Below, in pieces: positions 45,031 through 55,055 of a stretch of 58,933 nt of DNA. The DNA is from Xylanibacter rarus. Lineage in GTDB: Bacteria; Bacteroidota; Bacteroidia; Bacteroidales; Bacteroidaceae. Location: positions 1-58,933 of the forward strand of contig NZ_LFQU01000023.1 of NCBI RefSeq assembly GCF_001275135.1, read 5' to 3'. The notes under the pieces are model-generated. The model did not search any database. It worked only from the letters and a program-made list of their open reading frames with translations, and had not been told where the DNA came from. How positions within the stretch are numbered: the first letter of the stretch is position 1; each line of letters opens with the position of its first letter. The translations under genes and the position numbers were made by a program.

Positions 45031-45176
45031 TTCTTTGTTTTGAAATTAATTCTGCATGGGGCTGTTCTCTTGTTCTTCAGCGTTCTCACCAGAACTGCTT
45101 ACTCAACCTTTATAACAATTCTCCAGCAAAACGTTAATAAAATGTCAATTATGTCCTAAAAACTGGCTTTTAACGA

Positions 45177-45557
45177 TTATTTCTTAGCCTTAGGACGCTT
45201 TGCGCCATACTTAGAACGACGCTGTGTACGGTTTGCTACACCAGCTGTATCAAGAGTACCACGAACGATGTGATAACGTACACCAGGAAGGTCCTTTACA
45301 CGACCGCCACGTACGAGTACGATAGAGTGCTCCTGAAGGTTGTGTCCCTCTCCCGGTATGTAAGAGTTAACTTCCTTCTGGTTTGTCAAACGAACACGGG
45401 CAACTTTACGCATTGCCGAATTAGGTTTCTTAGGGGTTGTTGTGTAAACACGAACACAAACACCACGACGCTGAGGACATGAATCCAAAGCCGGTGATTT
45501 GCTCTTGTCAACAAGCGCCTTTCTACCTTTTCTTACCAATTGTTGAATTGTAGGCAT
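45177..45557 (-). CDS. rpsL: 30S ribosomal protein S12
   Basis: 126 residues. S12 is at the decoding centre. The two loops altered in streptomycin resistance are wild type here ([11 protein letters not shown] and [13 protein letters not shown], both lysines present). The C-terminal [13 protein letters not shown] is normal. It is the first gene of the str section; a -7 box lies about 88 bases upstream. Confidence 0.98.
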   Translation of the reverse strand: MPTIQQLVRKGRKALVDKSKSPALDSCPQRRGVCVRVYTTTPKKPNSAMRKVARVRLTNQKEVNSYIPGEGHNLQEHSIVLVRGGRVKDLPGVRYHIVRGTLDTAGVANRTQRRSKYGAKRPKAKK

Positions 45558-45644
45558 TGTTGTTAAATTTTTAGTTATATATTTTGTTTTGTTATTTTCT
45601 TATTATTGTAACACGGCCAATAGAACATAGACCGATTTGGGCTG

Positions 45645-45652
45645 CAAAGGTA
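45645..45652 (-). promoter_or_regulatory. -7 box TACCTTTG upstream of rpsL
   Basis: TACCTTTG on the minus strand (45652-45645) matches the consensus exactly; the -33 position at 20 bases upstream reads only TTAT. Transcription would start near 45639, about 80 bases before the rpsL ATG. This is probably the main promoter of the translation supercluster. Confidence 0.55.
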
Positions 45653-45806
45653 AGAATAATTCTTTAAATTACATAATTATAAAGAATCCAAAAAGCCTAT
45701 ATCGGCATAAAATTTGCACAATATAGGCTTTATTAAAATAAATTAACTACAATATGCTTATTTAAATGCACTTGTAGACACTTATCAATTCTTCTAAGAT
45801 GAAAAA

Positions 45807-46199
45807 TTAGGCTTCACCCTTATTAATGTGGAAAGGTGCAATAGTGCCTTTTTCCTGCTGCGGAATCTTTATCTGACCGAAAGCATTCTCATATCTTACG
45901 ATATTGTCCTGAAGAGCCATAAGCAGACGCTTTGCATGCTCAGGAGCAAGAATCACACGTGACTTAACTGTTGCCTTGGGTACACCGGGAAGGATGCGGG
46001 CAAAGTCGAGCACGAAATCAGAACTAGAGTGTGTTATAATAGCAAAGTTTGCGTATTGTCCCTGTGATACATCTGCGGGCAGATCTACTTGAAACTGCCC
46101 CTGATTGTTATTTTGTTTTCCATTTCTTTGTATTATTATATTAATGTATAAAGTTTCATATCTCTGTTTCTCGGCATACAGCTCATCACCCGTAGCCAT
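45807..46199 (-). CDS. DUF3467 family protein
   Basis: 130 residues as read, of a small conserved Bacteroidota family with no known function. The core (about 36-127) includes DLPADVSQGQYANFAIITHSS, DFARILPGVP and ILAPEHAKRLLMALQDNI, which identify DUF3467. The first 25 residues look like translated leader rather than protein. An ATG at 46123, with an A/G-rich upstream stretch, is one base out of frame; adding one A to the tract at 46116-46119 would give a protein starting MEKQNNNQG, like other members. So either the start is the upstream ATG 46199 or a base is missing. It lies on the same strand 250 bases upstream of rpsL. Confidence 0.75.
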   Translation of the reverse strand: MATGDELYAEKQRYETLYINIIIQRNGKQNNNQGQFQVDLPADVSQGQYANFAIITHSSSDFVLDFARILPGVPKATVKSRVILAPEHAKRLLMALQDNIVRYENAFGQIKIPQQEKGTIAPFHINKGEA

Positions 46200-46355
46200 C
46201 AGTCAGCATCTTCCGCCTGAATTTTAAGACAGCATCTAGAGCCGCCTATTTTACCGGATTATTTTTTAGAATACCGGCATACGTTATTCAAAGCATTGCA
46301 GCCACAAGCATGCAGCCTTACTTATGCTCATCACGGAGCCTGATAGAAAGTAATG

Positions 46356-46385
46356 CAAAGATAAACCTTTTTGGCAGAAAAACAA
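46356..46385 (-). promoter_or_regulatory. Promoter for the DUF3467 gene
   Basis: TATCTTTG on the minus strand (46363-46356) with TTG at 46385-46383 and a 19-base spacer matches the consensus. The leader would be 150-230 bases depending on which start codon is used. Confidence 0.5.
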
Positions 46386-46745
46386 GCAATAACAGATATA
46401 TTTTTGGTAACAAAAACATTAAAATAAATATTCTGCGCAACAAAGTCATAAATTTTCAACATACCACATGGCATACATAAAGCCAGCACCGGCCCAAAAT
46501 CACATTCATGAACGGCATAAACAATTAAGGAAGGAGACTGCAAACACAACACGAAAAAGACATTAGCTAAAGATCAGGAATGTGCATTAAGCGTTAAATA
46601 AATCACGACTAGACAGCGCCATTTTAACCTAACGCCCGACGTCCGTCTACATATAATAAAACACAACTGCCGGTCATCGCGCTCACAACAGAAAGACAAC
46701 ATCAGCAATATGATATCGCACAAAACAACATTTGCCTCTGCCCCG
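46386..46745. other. Intergenic stretch without recognised features
   Basis: About 360 bases of moderately AT-rich sequence lie between the DUF3467 promoter and the end of the TPR/AraC gene. I see no gene, clear hairpin or repeat. Confidence 0.5.
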
Positions 46746-48245
46746 CTATACCTTTTCTACCTGGGCCTGCTTAAGAAAGGCTGATGGCGACATGCCGGTA
46801 ACTTGTCTGAAAGCCCGGTTGAAACTTGATGCACTGCGGTATCCCAGACTTTCATATATTCCCTGAATAGTGATGTTGCCATAACGCTCCGTGTCGCCCA
46901 GTCTGATACATGCCTCACGCACACGGCACTCATTAAGGATAGTCTTAAAGTTTTTACCATAAAAACTGTTTATCACCCACGACACATATTTCATATTAGA
47001 GCCTACCAGCTGCGACAAGGTGCCCAAACTGAATTCGGGTTCTGATATAACTGCAACATCATTAAATGCCTGTTCTATTTTCTCATATAAAGCTTCGGCC
47101 TGCTCACGGCTCATAAGGCACTGCTCTTCAACAGCAGAATCAGTTTCTGATAGTTGTACACGTGCAGCAGCCTCTACAGTCAACAACACCGACTCTACGG
47201 GCATACAATCACCAGGAAGCATGTAACAGTCGGAAGCAACAGCCTTTTCAGGCAAAGCACCCTTAGTTTTTGCCTGTCTGCGGTAAGCATACCACACCGC
47301 ACCAGACACAGCAAACATAACAACAACAAGAAGAATAAGCAGGAACATCGCATCCGACTGCCGTGTAACTATACCGTTCAGCATCGTTATACGCTCGCCG
47401 GCCACACTGTCGCGATAAACGTCAAGACGGTTGCGCACCATATAGAAACGTTTAGGATTAAATACAGAATCAGTAAGAGCCAGCGCCTTAGAATGATACA
47501 AGGCATATTGGTCAGCCTGCCCAAGTCCCTTGCAGGCTCCTGCCATAATATTATACGCATTAATCTTTAGGTCGTCGTCGCCAAGTCTTCCCGACAGGCT
47601 CATGCACATCTCGCCATATTTACGTGCCTCAGAATACCGGCCAAGCCTGACAAGCACATTGCCTATCTCGCTATACTGAATAAGTGAATACAACTCAGCC
47701 ATGCCGCGTCTCTTAGCCATGTCCAACAGTCTGTGATGCATCTGCAAGGCCTCATTGAATCTCCCTCCGGCCTGCATGATGCGTGCCTTATTATAAAGAA
47801 GATAATAGTCGTTCTCGTCCCGGTCATTCATAGCGACCTTCTCTTCAAGGGCATAATATTTCTCCGCGCTCTTAACATCGCCCAACCGGCAGCACGTACT
47901 TACAATGTTTGAAAGGAAGCGGGCATTCATATTCTCATTGTTGCACATCCGGGCAACCTCGTATCCCTCAAGCAGATAAGCCAGACTGCTGCTGTAGTCG
48001 TTGAAGCAATTGTATATGTTGCTTATATATCCGGTGCATATCATGAGCGACAGACTGTCCTTCTCGTCGCGTGCAACCTTCAGGCCAGTTATGAATCCTT
48101 CGAGAGCATCAAAATATTCGCCTGAATAATAATCCTTCTGCGCCGTCTCTGCAATCTCTGCAGCACGGCTGTTTCCGGCAGCAAGGCTACCGGAACAAGG
48201 AATAATCAGCAGCAAGGCAGCTGCAATGACGGCGATAATATTCAT
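46746..48245 (-). CDS. Membrane TPR sensor with C-terminal AraC-type DNA-binding domain
   Basis: 499 residues from ATG 48245; an upstream TTG in frame is rejected because it overlaps the -7 box. A signal or anchor segment (about 4-22) is followed by a periplasmic region of tetratricopeptide repeats (about 25-280; YSGEYFDALEGF, GDVKSAEKYYALEE, GRYSEARKYGEMCMS). A second membrane span is near residues 305-327, then a cytoplasmic linker, and the AraC domain occupies the last 100 residues (LSQLVGSNMKYVSWVINSFYGKNF, IYESLGYRSASSFNRAFRQVTGMSPSAF). This layout lets a periplasmic signal control DNA binding directly, as in other Bacteroidota TPR/HTH regulators. The divergent exported-protein operon is the likely target (inference). 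Confidence 0.85.
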   Translation of the reverse strand: MNIIAVIAAALLLIIPCSGSLAAGNSRAAEIAETAQKDYYSGEYFDALEGFITGLKVARDEKDSLSLMICTGYISNIYNCFNDYSSSLAYLLEGYEVARMCNNENMNARFLSNIVSTCCRLGDVKSAEKYYALEEKVAMNDRDENDYYLLYNKARIMQAGGRFNEALQMHHRLLDMAKRRGMAELYSLIQYSEIGNVLVRLGRYSEARKYGEMCMSLSGRLGDDDLKINAYNIMAGACKGLGQADQYALYHSKALALTDSVFNPKRFYMVRNRLDVYRDSVAGERITMLNGIVTRQSDAMFLLILLVVVMFAVSGAVWYAYRRQAKTKGALPEKAVASDCYMLPGDCMPVESVLLTVEAAARVQLSETDSAVEEQCLMSREQAEALYEKIEQAFNDVAVISEPEFSLGTLSQLVGSNMKYVSWVINSFYGKNFKTILNECRVREACIRLGDTERYGNITIQGIYESLGYRSASSFNRAFRQVTGMSPSAFLKQAQVEKV

Positions 48246-48266
48246 AACTGAGACTTTTTGTATCGG

Positions 48267-48274
48267 CAAATATA
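48267..48274 (-). promoter_or_regulatory. -7 box TATATTTG for the TPR/AraC gene
   Basis: An exact TATATTTG on the minus strand (48274-48267) lies 21 bases before ATG 48245. No good -33 box is visible at 19-21 bases, as expected for a promoter needing an activator. Confidence 0.45.
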
Positions 48275-48367
48275 AGAATTATAATCAAAATCCGGGCATA
48301 CGCAGGCAAATTTAAAGCATTTCTTTTGTTATTTCATGAAATAGCAAACATTTGGAGCATCCGGCTA

Positions 48368-48398
48368 TTGCACAAAAACATTATTAGGCGTATATTTG
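48368..48398 (+). promoter_or_regulatory. Promoter for the exported-protein operon 48492-51803
   Basis: TTG 48368-48370 and TATATTTG 48391-48398 are separated by 20 bases. Transcription would start near 48405, about 87 bases before the ATG. It is divergent from the TPR/AraC promoter, with about 100 bases between the two -7 boxes, where operators would be expected. Confidence 0.6.
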
Positions 48399-48491
48399 CG
48401 AAAGACCTCTACGTCAGCCACTATATATGAAACAAGTATTACTTTTGTTTTTAGATAACTTTATTATGTATAACCCTTAAAACCATCTGTC

Positions 48492-50057
48492 ATGAAAAAA
48501 AGAATAATACTCCTTACTGCAGTAATAATATTCATAGCGGGCATGACACGCGCCCAATGGACAACCGACTTAGGCAAGAACACTCAGATTACGCCGACAG
48601 GACTGGCCTTTGACGAAAACGAAGTGGCCACGAACAAGGACGGAGTAACCTATGTCTTCTTCATCACAAACATGAACGGAACCCTGGGCATGCGCCTGCA
48701 AATAATAGATAAAGACGGCAACAAGGTTATGGAGAGGGGCGGAAAAATAATCTCACAGGAAGCCAACAAAGTGTGGTCGGCCTACAACCAGCATCTGGCT
48801 CTCGACAAAGGCGGACAGGCGTTTGTCGGCGTGCAGGACTTCAGAACTGCTCCTGACAGCAAGCTGAATACATACACCATATATAAATATGCGCCAGACG
48901 GCCGGCAGCTATGGGACGGAACCGTGCTCAACAGCGGCAAGGGTTTTGCCACACAGGTCGGACTAAGCATGTGTGCGCTCGACGACGGCGGATGCATATG
49001 CGCCTACATGTATCGCGACGACAACGCACAAAAAGACTGCATAGCCATTGAAAGACTCGACAAGGACGGCAACTCTATATGGCAGAAAACAGCCGTGGAG
49101 ACTACCTACAAGAGCACCCCCTACCCCTTTGTGACAAAAAGCGACGGCGACAACGCCCTTCTTACCTATATATATGAGAGCAGTTCGCTGAAGACCAAGC
49201 TCATTGACGGCAACGGGGAAAGCCTTACGGAAGAGGACGAGACGGTGTTCAACGGCGGACTGGCATCGCCTAAGCCATGGGAAGTGCTAAAGATTGTGCC
49301 CGGACCCGACAACGGAGCACTGATAACATGCATGGACGCAAATTTCAACAGTGCGTTTGTCTATGTCAGGAGTAACGGAAAAACGGCTTTCGACGGCAAG
49401 CCCGGAGGCATAATCCTCAACGACGGCAACTATGGCGGAGCACAGCCAGCCGTGGCATACATCAGCAGCGACAACACCTTCGCTTGCGCATACCAGCAGT
49501 TTGACAAAAACAACTCAAACACTCAGGGACTCTACATGAAAAGATACACCACCGACGGACAGGCACTGCCGGAAGGCAACATAGAGGTGGCCGCCATGCA
49601 GAACGGCGACATGTACTCGTTCTACAGCGTGCAGGACGACGGCAACGGCAACGCTGCCCTGTTCTATCAGAAACTCGACGGCGCAACAAAGGCGGTGAAC
49701 TCACTGCTCGACATATATGATGCCGGCGGCAAGAAGACCTGCGGAACAATTCAGTTTACAGAGACTCCGACAAAGAAAGTCAACCTGAAATCATCGGCCA
49801 TGATAAACGGAGAATACTTCCTGACAAGCTGGGACGAGGAGCGCAACGGCACCACCTCAATATTCATGCAGAAGGTTACACCCGAAACTGGCACCGGCAT
49901 AGACGCAGCCACGACCGACGAAGACGGCAGCCCTGTCAGCGAAGAGATATTCAGCATAACGGGAAGCAAGGTGAGCAAGGCCGGCAGAGGCGTAAACATA
50001 ATACGCACCACACTAAGCAACGGAAAGACAACCGCCAGAAAGGTTGTCGTGAGATAA
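48492..50057 (+). CDS. Exported protein with C-terminal sorting-like motif
   Basis: 521 residues of unknown function. The signal peptide is residues 1-21 (ending TRAQ). The body is beta-rich with repeated short units such as DKDGNKV, APDGRQLWDG, DKDGNSIWQK, DGNGESLTEED and TTDGQALPEG, spaced 40-60 residues apart. This is a blade-like pattern suggesting a beta-propeller, although no named family was identified. The last 35 residues (FSITGSKVSKAGRGVNIIR...ARKVVVR) match the C-terminal motif of other exported proteins in this window. The next gene encodes a leucine-rich-repeat exported protein and starts 45 bases later, so the two probably act together at the cell surface. Confidence 0.7.
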   Translation: MKKRIILLTAVIIFIAGMTRAQWTTDLGKNTQITPTGLAFDENEVATNKDGVTYVFFITNMNGTLGMRLQIIDKDGNKVMERGGKIISQEANKVWSAYNQHLALDKGGQAFVGVQDFRTAPDSKLNTYTIYKYAPDGRQLWDGTVLNSGKGFATQVGLSMCALDDGGCICAYMYRDDNAQKDCIAIERLDKDGNSIWQKTAVETTYKSTPYPFVTKSDGDNALLTYIYESSSLKTKLIDGNGESLTEEDETVFNGGLASPKPWEVLKIVPGPDNGALITCMDANFNSAFVYVRSNGKTAFDGKPGGIILNDGNYGGAQPAVAYISSDNTFACAYQQFDKNNSNTQGLYMKRYTTDGQALPEGNIEVAAMQNGDMYSFYSVQDDGNGNAALFYQKLDGATKAVNSLLDIYDAGGKKTCGTIQFTETPTKKVNLKSSAMINGEYFLTSWDEERNGTTSIFMQKVTPETGTGIDAATTDEDGSPVSEEIFSITGSKVSKAGRGVNIIRTTLSNGKTTARKVVVR

Positions 50058-50102
50058 ACGAGAACAAGAATAAAATTGTATGACCCTAAAAACGATTTAA
50101 CC

Positions 50103-51803
50103 ATGAAAAGAGCTTTACTACTTACAGTCTGCATGGCAGCAATCGCGGCCATATCACAGGCGCAACAGACCACAGTGAATGTTGAGACGGCAGGCACTCT
50201 GTCGGAACAGATAGGCAACGACAAATACACCATCACATCGCTCAAGATAACCGGAAACCTGAACGGCACCGACTTCATATTGCTGCGCGACATGGCAGGC
50301 ATCGACCTCGACAACGTGCCCACTGAAGGCAAGTTGGCAACGCTCGACCTGAGCGAGGCTAAGGTTGTGGCAGGAGGCGAAGCCTACTACACCGACTATG
50401 CGAACAACAAGGAATTTTATACCAGCGACAACGAGATGGGCAACTGCATATTCTACAGCTGCGACAAGCTGGAAAGCCTTAGCCTTCCGGCAGGAACAAC
50501 GGTTGTGGGCGACAGCGCATTCATGAGATGCACCGCCCTGAGCGAGATAACACTGCCCGACGGTCTGAAAGAGATACGCAGCTACGCCTTTTCAGAGACG
50601 CAGATTGCATCGTTCAGCTTTGTCAACGGCATCATGCCGGCCAAAGGAATGTTCAGAAACTGCGGCAAGCTGACTTCGGTAACTCTTCCTGAAGAATGCG
50701 AGGAGATACCGGCAAACGCCTTCTCGGGCACGGCAATAACAGAAATAACGCTGCCGAAAAATCTCGTAAAAATAGGCAAAGAGGCATTCAGCAGCTGCAT
50801 GCTGACCAGCCTCGAATGTCCGGCAACGCTGGAAGAGATAGACGAGTCGGCGTTCTTTATGTGCAGCAGTCTTGCATCAGTCAGTCTGAACGACGGCCTG
50901 CAGAGCATAGAGGGTTCGGCATTCTCTTACTGCGACAAGCTCGAAACCATAGAGATACCTAACTCTGTTACCGAGCTGGAGGGATGCTTCTCCAACTGCA
51001 CGGCACTAAAATCTGCAGTTCTGCCCGAAGGTCTGACAGCCATACCCGACTATATGTTCGACAGATGCTCCAACCTTGAAAGCGTGAACATACCTGAAGG
51101 AGTGAAGACAATAGGCGACAACGCATTCCAGAACAACATGAGACTGCTCGACGTAGTGTTCCCGGAAGGTCTTGAGAGCATAGGCGAAAATGCCTTTTCG
51201 AGCTGCTACACAATGGAGAACATCAACCTGCCCGAAACCGTAAAGACCATAGGCGAAGGGGCATTCGACGGATGCGAGGGCGTGGTAGTGATGTCTCTGC
51301 CCGGCTCTATCACCACGATACCGCGTAACGCGTTCTCTTACATGGTGTATCTTGAGGAGCTGACAATAGGCGAAGGAACGAAGACTATCGACCAGATGGC
51401 ATTCATCAACTGCGAAAGCCTGACGAAGCTGACGCTGCCGTCTACGCTCGAGTCGATAGGCTATGCGGCATTTGCCTACAACATGCTGACAGAAGTAGAC
51501 TGCAAGGCCGTCACACCGCCGGCATGCGACAACACGTCATTTGCCGGATGGGACAGCGACGTGCCGCAGGACTGCCTGCTGTATGTGCCGCAAGGAGCCA
51601 AGGCCGAATATGAAAAGGCCGACGTATGGAAGGAGTTTATGATAAAGGAGAGCGAGACGTCGGGCATAGAAAGCGAGACAGCAGCCGGCGCAACAGAGAC
51701 GGCACGCTACGGCATTGACGGAAGGAAACTGGCAAAACCCGCACGCGGAATAAACATAATACGCATGAGCGACGGAACAGCCAGGAAGGTAATCAACCGC
51801 TGA
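50103..51803 (+). CDS. BspA-like leucine-rich-repeat exported protein
   Basis: 566 residues from ATG 50103; an upstream in-frame TTG would spoil the signal peptide (residues 1-20, ending ISQAQ). From about residue 115 to 490 there are roughly fourteen LRR_5 repeats of about 23 residues with the pattern LPxGLxxIGxxAFxxCxxL (for example LPDGLKEIRSYAF, LPEGLTAIPDYMF, FPEGLESIGENAF). Then a terminal cap CKAVTPPACDNTSF...LLYVPQGAKAEYEKADVW appears, common in BspA proteins. The final 33 residues (ARYGIDGRKLAKPARGINIIRMSDG...) carry the C-terminal motif. Members bind host or bacterial surface proteins; the ligand is not known here. Confidence 0.85.
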   Translation: MKRALLLTVCMAAIAAISQAQQTTVNVETAGTLSEQIGNDKYTITSLKITGNLNGTDFILLRDMAGIDLDNVPTEGKLATLDLSEAKVVAGGEAYYTDYANNKEFYTSDNEMGNCIFYSCDKLESLSLPAGTTVVGDSAFMRCTALSEITLPDGLKEIRSYAFSETQIASFSFVNGIMPAKGMFRNCGKLTSVTLPEECEEIPANAFSGTAITEITLPKNLVKIGKEAFSSCMLTSLECPATLEEIDESAFFMCSSLASVSLNDGLQSIEGSAFSYCDKLETIEIPNSVTELEGCFSNCTALKSAVLPEGLTAIPDYMFDRCSNLESVNIPEGVKTIGDNAFQNNMRLLDVVFPEGLESIGENAFSSCYTMENINLPETVKTIGEGAFDGCEGVVVMSLPGSITTIPRNAFSYMVYLEELTIGEGTKTIDQMAFINCESLTKLTLPSTLESIGYAAFAYNMLTEVDCKAVTPPACDNTSFAGWDSDVPQDCLLYVPQGAKAEYEKADVWKEFMIKESETSGIESETAAGATETARYGIDGRKLAKPARGINIIRMSDGTARKVINR

Positions 51804-51835
51804 CACCTACAATAAAAGTCCTTATATATCACGCA

Positions 51836-51870
51836 GGGCCGCATATCCCCATTGTCAGGATATGCGGCCC
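51836..51870. terminator. Hairpin terminator between convergent genes
   Basis: GGGCCGCATATCC (51836-51848) pairs perfectly with GGATATGCGGCCC (51858-51870) across a 9-base loop. Only short T runs follow, so it may act bidirectionally with moderate strength between the LRR gene and trpS. Confidence 0.65.
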
Positions 51871-51912
51871 GTCATTTATACTAACGTATGTATTATATGC
51901 TACACCGGCCTC

Positions 51913-53007
<1,095 letters not shown>

Positions 53008-53040
53008 CTATTTTTCTTTTTTATTGCTATTTATAAAGTG

Positions 53041-53048
53041 CAAACTTA
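53041..53048 (-). promoter_or_regulatory. -7 box TAAGTTTG for trpS
   Basis: An exact -7 match on the minus strand; no clear -33 box lies upstream. The leader would be about 31 bases, too short for an attenuator or T-box. Confidence 0.4.
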
Positions 53049-53332
53049 CACATTTTTTCTGAAAATCAGCTATTTAACACGAAAAACTTGGCAAGCACGG
53101 CTGCAATATGTGCGATTAGGATGCACGGCCGGAGCGATTGAGCTGCTGTCTTGACAAATGCAACATAAAACAAGGACAAGGCTTACACATTGATTTGGCG
53201 TGAGGCTCTCATTCTGCGGTTTTCAGAAAATAAAATACTTTATGCGCAAATATTGCTTGAAAATGTGTGCAAAGAGAAAGCACATTATTACAGCGTTTTA
53301 TGGGGCAAAGTGGCAAATGTGTGCAATACCGG

Positions 53333-53400
53333 GCGGCAGGCTAAAATGTAAAACACGGCAAACGGCAATGCAAAACGTAGTCTTTTAGCAAACAGAAGAC
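53333..53400. repeat. Short A4/T4 interspersed repeat block, copy 3
   Basis: Units AATGTAAAACACGGC, AATGCAAAACGTAGTCTTTTAGC and CAGAAGACGGCC match the style of the blocks at 1419-1490 and 26765-26855. Unlike those, no GTGACGAGT-family element lies beside it. Confidence 0.5.
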
Positions 53401-53414
53401 GGCCTTTGAGCATA

Positions 53415-53455
53415 CAAAACCCTGCCTTTTACGCACTGGAAAAGGCAGGGTTTTG
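53415..53455 (-). terminator. Perfect 16-bp hairpin, probable terminator of the MscS gene
   Basis: CAAAACCCTGCCTTTT (53415-53430) pairs exactly with AAAAGGCAGGGTTTTG (53440-53455) around a 9-base loop. It lies 205 bases beyond the minus-strand stop at 53660, far for a terminator. Because it continues the A4/T4 units of the adjoining repeat block, it may instead belong to that repeat. Confidence 0.5.
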
Positions 53456-53659
53456 GTGCGAATACGCTATAAGCGCCGCACCACACGCCCCATTCGGCAC
53501 AACATCAGCCATGGTCAGGAGATGCATTGCGGCTGTTTCAGCTATTTTTCTGAACATAATGCAGATGACACTATGAAAGGGTTGCGACGCAATGAGATGA
53601 CATAACAACACGGCACCGGCACTGGCCTCAGGCACAAGCCACGGCACATCAGGCCGGCA

Positions 53660-54859
53660 TCAGGCTACGGACGAGCCAAGATCGCTGCCGGCAGGACGCT
53701 GGAAGATGCGCAGGCCGAACTCTGACGCCATAACGACGGCATAGTCGAGCACCTCACCCTGAAACAGCTCGAAGGGTTTCCAGTCGGGGAACACCGAGAA
53801 GCAGTAAAGCTCGAGAGGCAGGCCCTCGGGCGTGGGCTGAAGCATGCGTGCCATTATCATAAGGTCTTTGTTGACGTTGGGGTGGCGCGACATGAAGTCC
53901 ATCATAAAGTTGCGGTACACCTGCGTGTTGGCAACGGGCCTGTCAGCAGAGTCATACTGGCCTTTGACTATATATCCTTTCTCTTCGTAGCTGCGCAGTT
54001 CGTCAGGCGAACAGAAGTGTACGGTGTTGGCGTCGATGTTGACCGACAGCTTCAGTCGGCGTCCGCCCGCCTCGCGCATGCCGCGCCAGTTCTGGAACGA
54101 GTCGCTCACGAGCAGATAAGGCGGTATGGTGGTGATGGTCTTGTCGAAGTTCTGCACCTTGACAGTGGTGAGCGACACTTCCCTTACATATCCGTTGGCA
54201 CCATACTTGTTCATGGTTATCCAGTCGCCCGGACGCAGCATATCGTTGGCCGTAAGCTGCACGCCGGCCACAAGACCGAGGATGGTGTCCTTGAAAATCA
54301 GCATGATGATGGCAGCAGAAGCGCCAAGACCGGCAAGCACGGTGCCGGCACTCTTGTTGACGATGATGCTCACCACGAGGATGAAGCCCACCACAACGGC
54401 CATGAGGTTGAACATCTGATATAGGCCCTTCAGCGGCCGGTTGCGCAGCTTCTGGTGCTCGCTGGATATCTCGTAGAGCGAATGAAGAAACTCGCTTATA
54501 AAGAACAGCGACACCACCACGAGGTAGATGTTGCAGGCCTTGAGCAGCACGGGCAGCACACTGCTGTCGGCAGCAAAGGCAAACGGCAACAGGACATACC
54601 ACAACACGGGAGGTATGATGCGGCGGAAGGCTTTCATCACACGGTCGTTGAACAGATAGTCGTCCCATGTGGCCTTGGTGCGCTCGGTAAGCTTCTGCAC
54701 AGCCGGCATGACAACATAGCGGAACAACGCCGTGCAGAGATACGAAACAAGACCTATGGCAAACAGGGCCGTGAGCGGATATACCCACGACAAAACGCTC
54801 TCGGACACACCGGCTGTGTGGCGGAGAAAACTTAATATATAATCATCTAATCTATCCAT
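53660..54859 (-). CDS. MscS family mechanosensitive ion channel
   Basis: 399 residues from ATG 54859; an in-frame TTG eleven codons upstream is too close to the promoter. Four or five membrane spans occupy residues 15-190 (YPLTALFAIGLVSYLCTALF, LMAVVVGFILVVSII). The pore-lining helix is the Gly/Ala-rich AGTVLAGLGASAAIIMLIFKD near 175-195, followed by the MscS beta domain (LRPGDWITMNKYGANGYVREVSLTTVKVQNFDKTITTIPPYLL condensed here to its key GDWI and GYVREV parts) and a C-terminal alpha/beta domain. It opens on membrane tension to relieve osmotic downshock or may be a larger-type relative. It is monocistronic. Confidence 0.88.
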   Translation of the reverse strand: MDRLDDYILSFLRHTAGVSESVLSWVYPLTALFAIGLVSYLCTALFRYVVMPAVQKLTERTKATWDDYLFNDRVMKAFRRIIPPVLWYVLLPFAFAADSSVLPVLLKACNIYLVVVSLFFISEFLHSLYEISSEHQKLRNRPLKGLYQMFNLMAVVVGFILVVSIIVNKSAGTVLAGLGASAAIIMLIFKDTILGLVAGVQLTANDMLRPGDWITMNKYGANGYVREVSLTTVKVQNFDKTITTIPPYLLVSDSFQNWRGMREAGGRRLKLSVNIDANTVHFCSPDELRSYEEKGYIVKGQYDSADRPVANTQVYRNFMMDFMSRHPNVNKDLMIMARMLQPTPEGLPLELYCFSVFPDWKPFELFQGEVLDYAVVMASEFGLRIFQRPAGSDLGSSVA

Positions 54860-54889
54860 CTGACTTTTCAGTATATCTTCAATTTGGCA

Positions 54890-54897
54890 CAAATTTA
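54890..54897 (-). promoter_or_regulatory. -7 box TAAATTTG for the MscS gene
   Basis: An exact -7 match on the minus strand, about 30 bases before ATG 54859. It overlaps the alternative TTG start at 54892, which therefore cannot be used from this promoter. Confidence 0.45.
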
Positions 54898-55001
54898 AGA
54901 AATAACGCCGAAATAAACGAACAAAAGTATGTCTAGATTATACTGCGGGAACATATATAAAGGAATATGGCACCTAAGATATAAACAAAAAGCAAAAAAT
55001 A

Positions 55002-55033
55002 TTGACAAGATTGCGGAAAAAGTAGTAAGTTTG
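55002..55033 (+). promoter_or_regulatory. Promoter for the transporter gene 55056-56024
   Basis: TTG 55002-55004 and TAAGTTTG 55026-55033 are separated by 21 bases. The start would be near 55040, giving a very short leader of about 16 bases. Confidence 0.5.
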
Positions 55034-55055
55034 CCTGACTGAAAGAAAATACAAA

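Larger units (their letters stand above)
53049..53659. other. Gene-free stretch with repeats and a terminator
   Basis: About 610 bases without a credible gene. It contains copy 3 of the A4/T4 repeat block (53333-53400) and the perfect hairpin 53415-53455. The remainder, including 53456-53659 next to the MscS stop, shows nothing recognisable. Confidence 0.6.

Noticed and set aside
53429-53647. Open frame of 72 codons after the MscS gene
   Set aside because: It starts inside a perfect terminator-like hairpin on the opposite side and has no family similarity or initiation signal.
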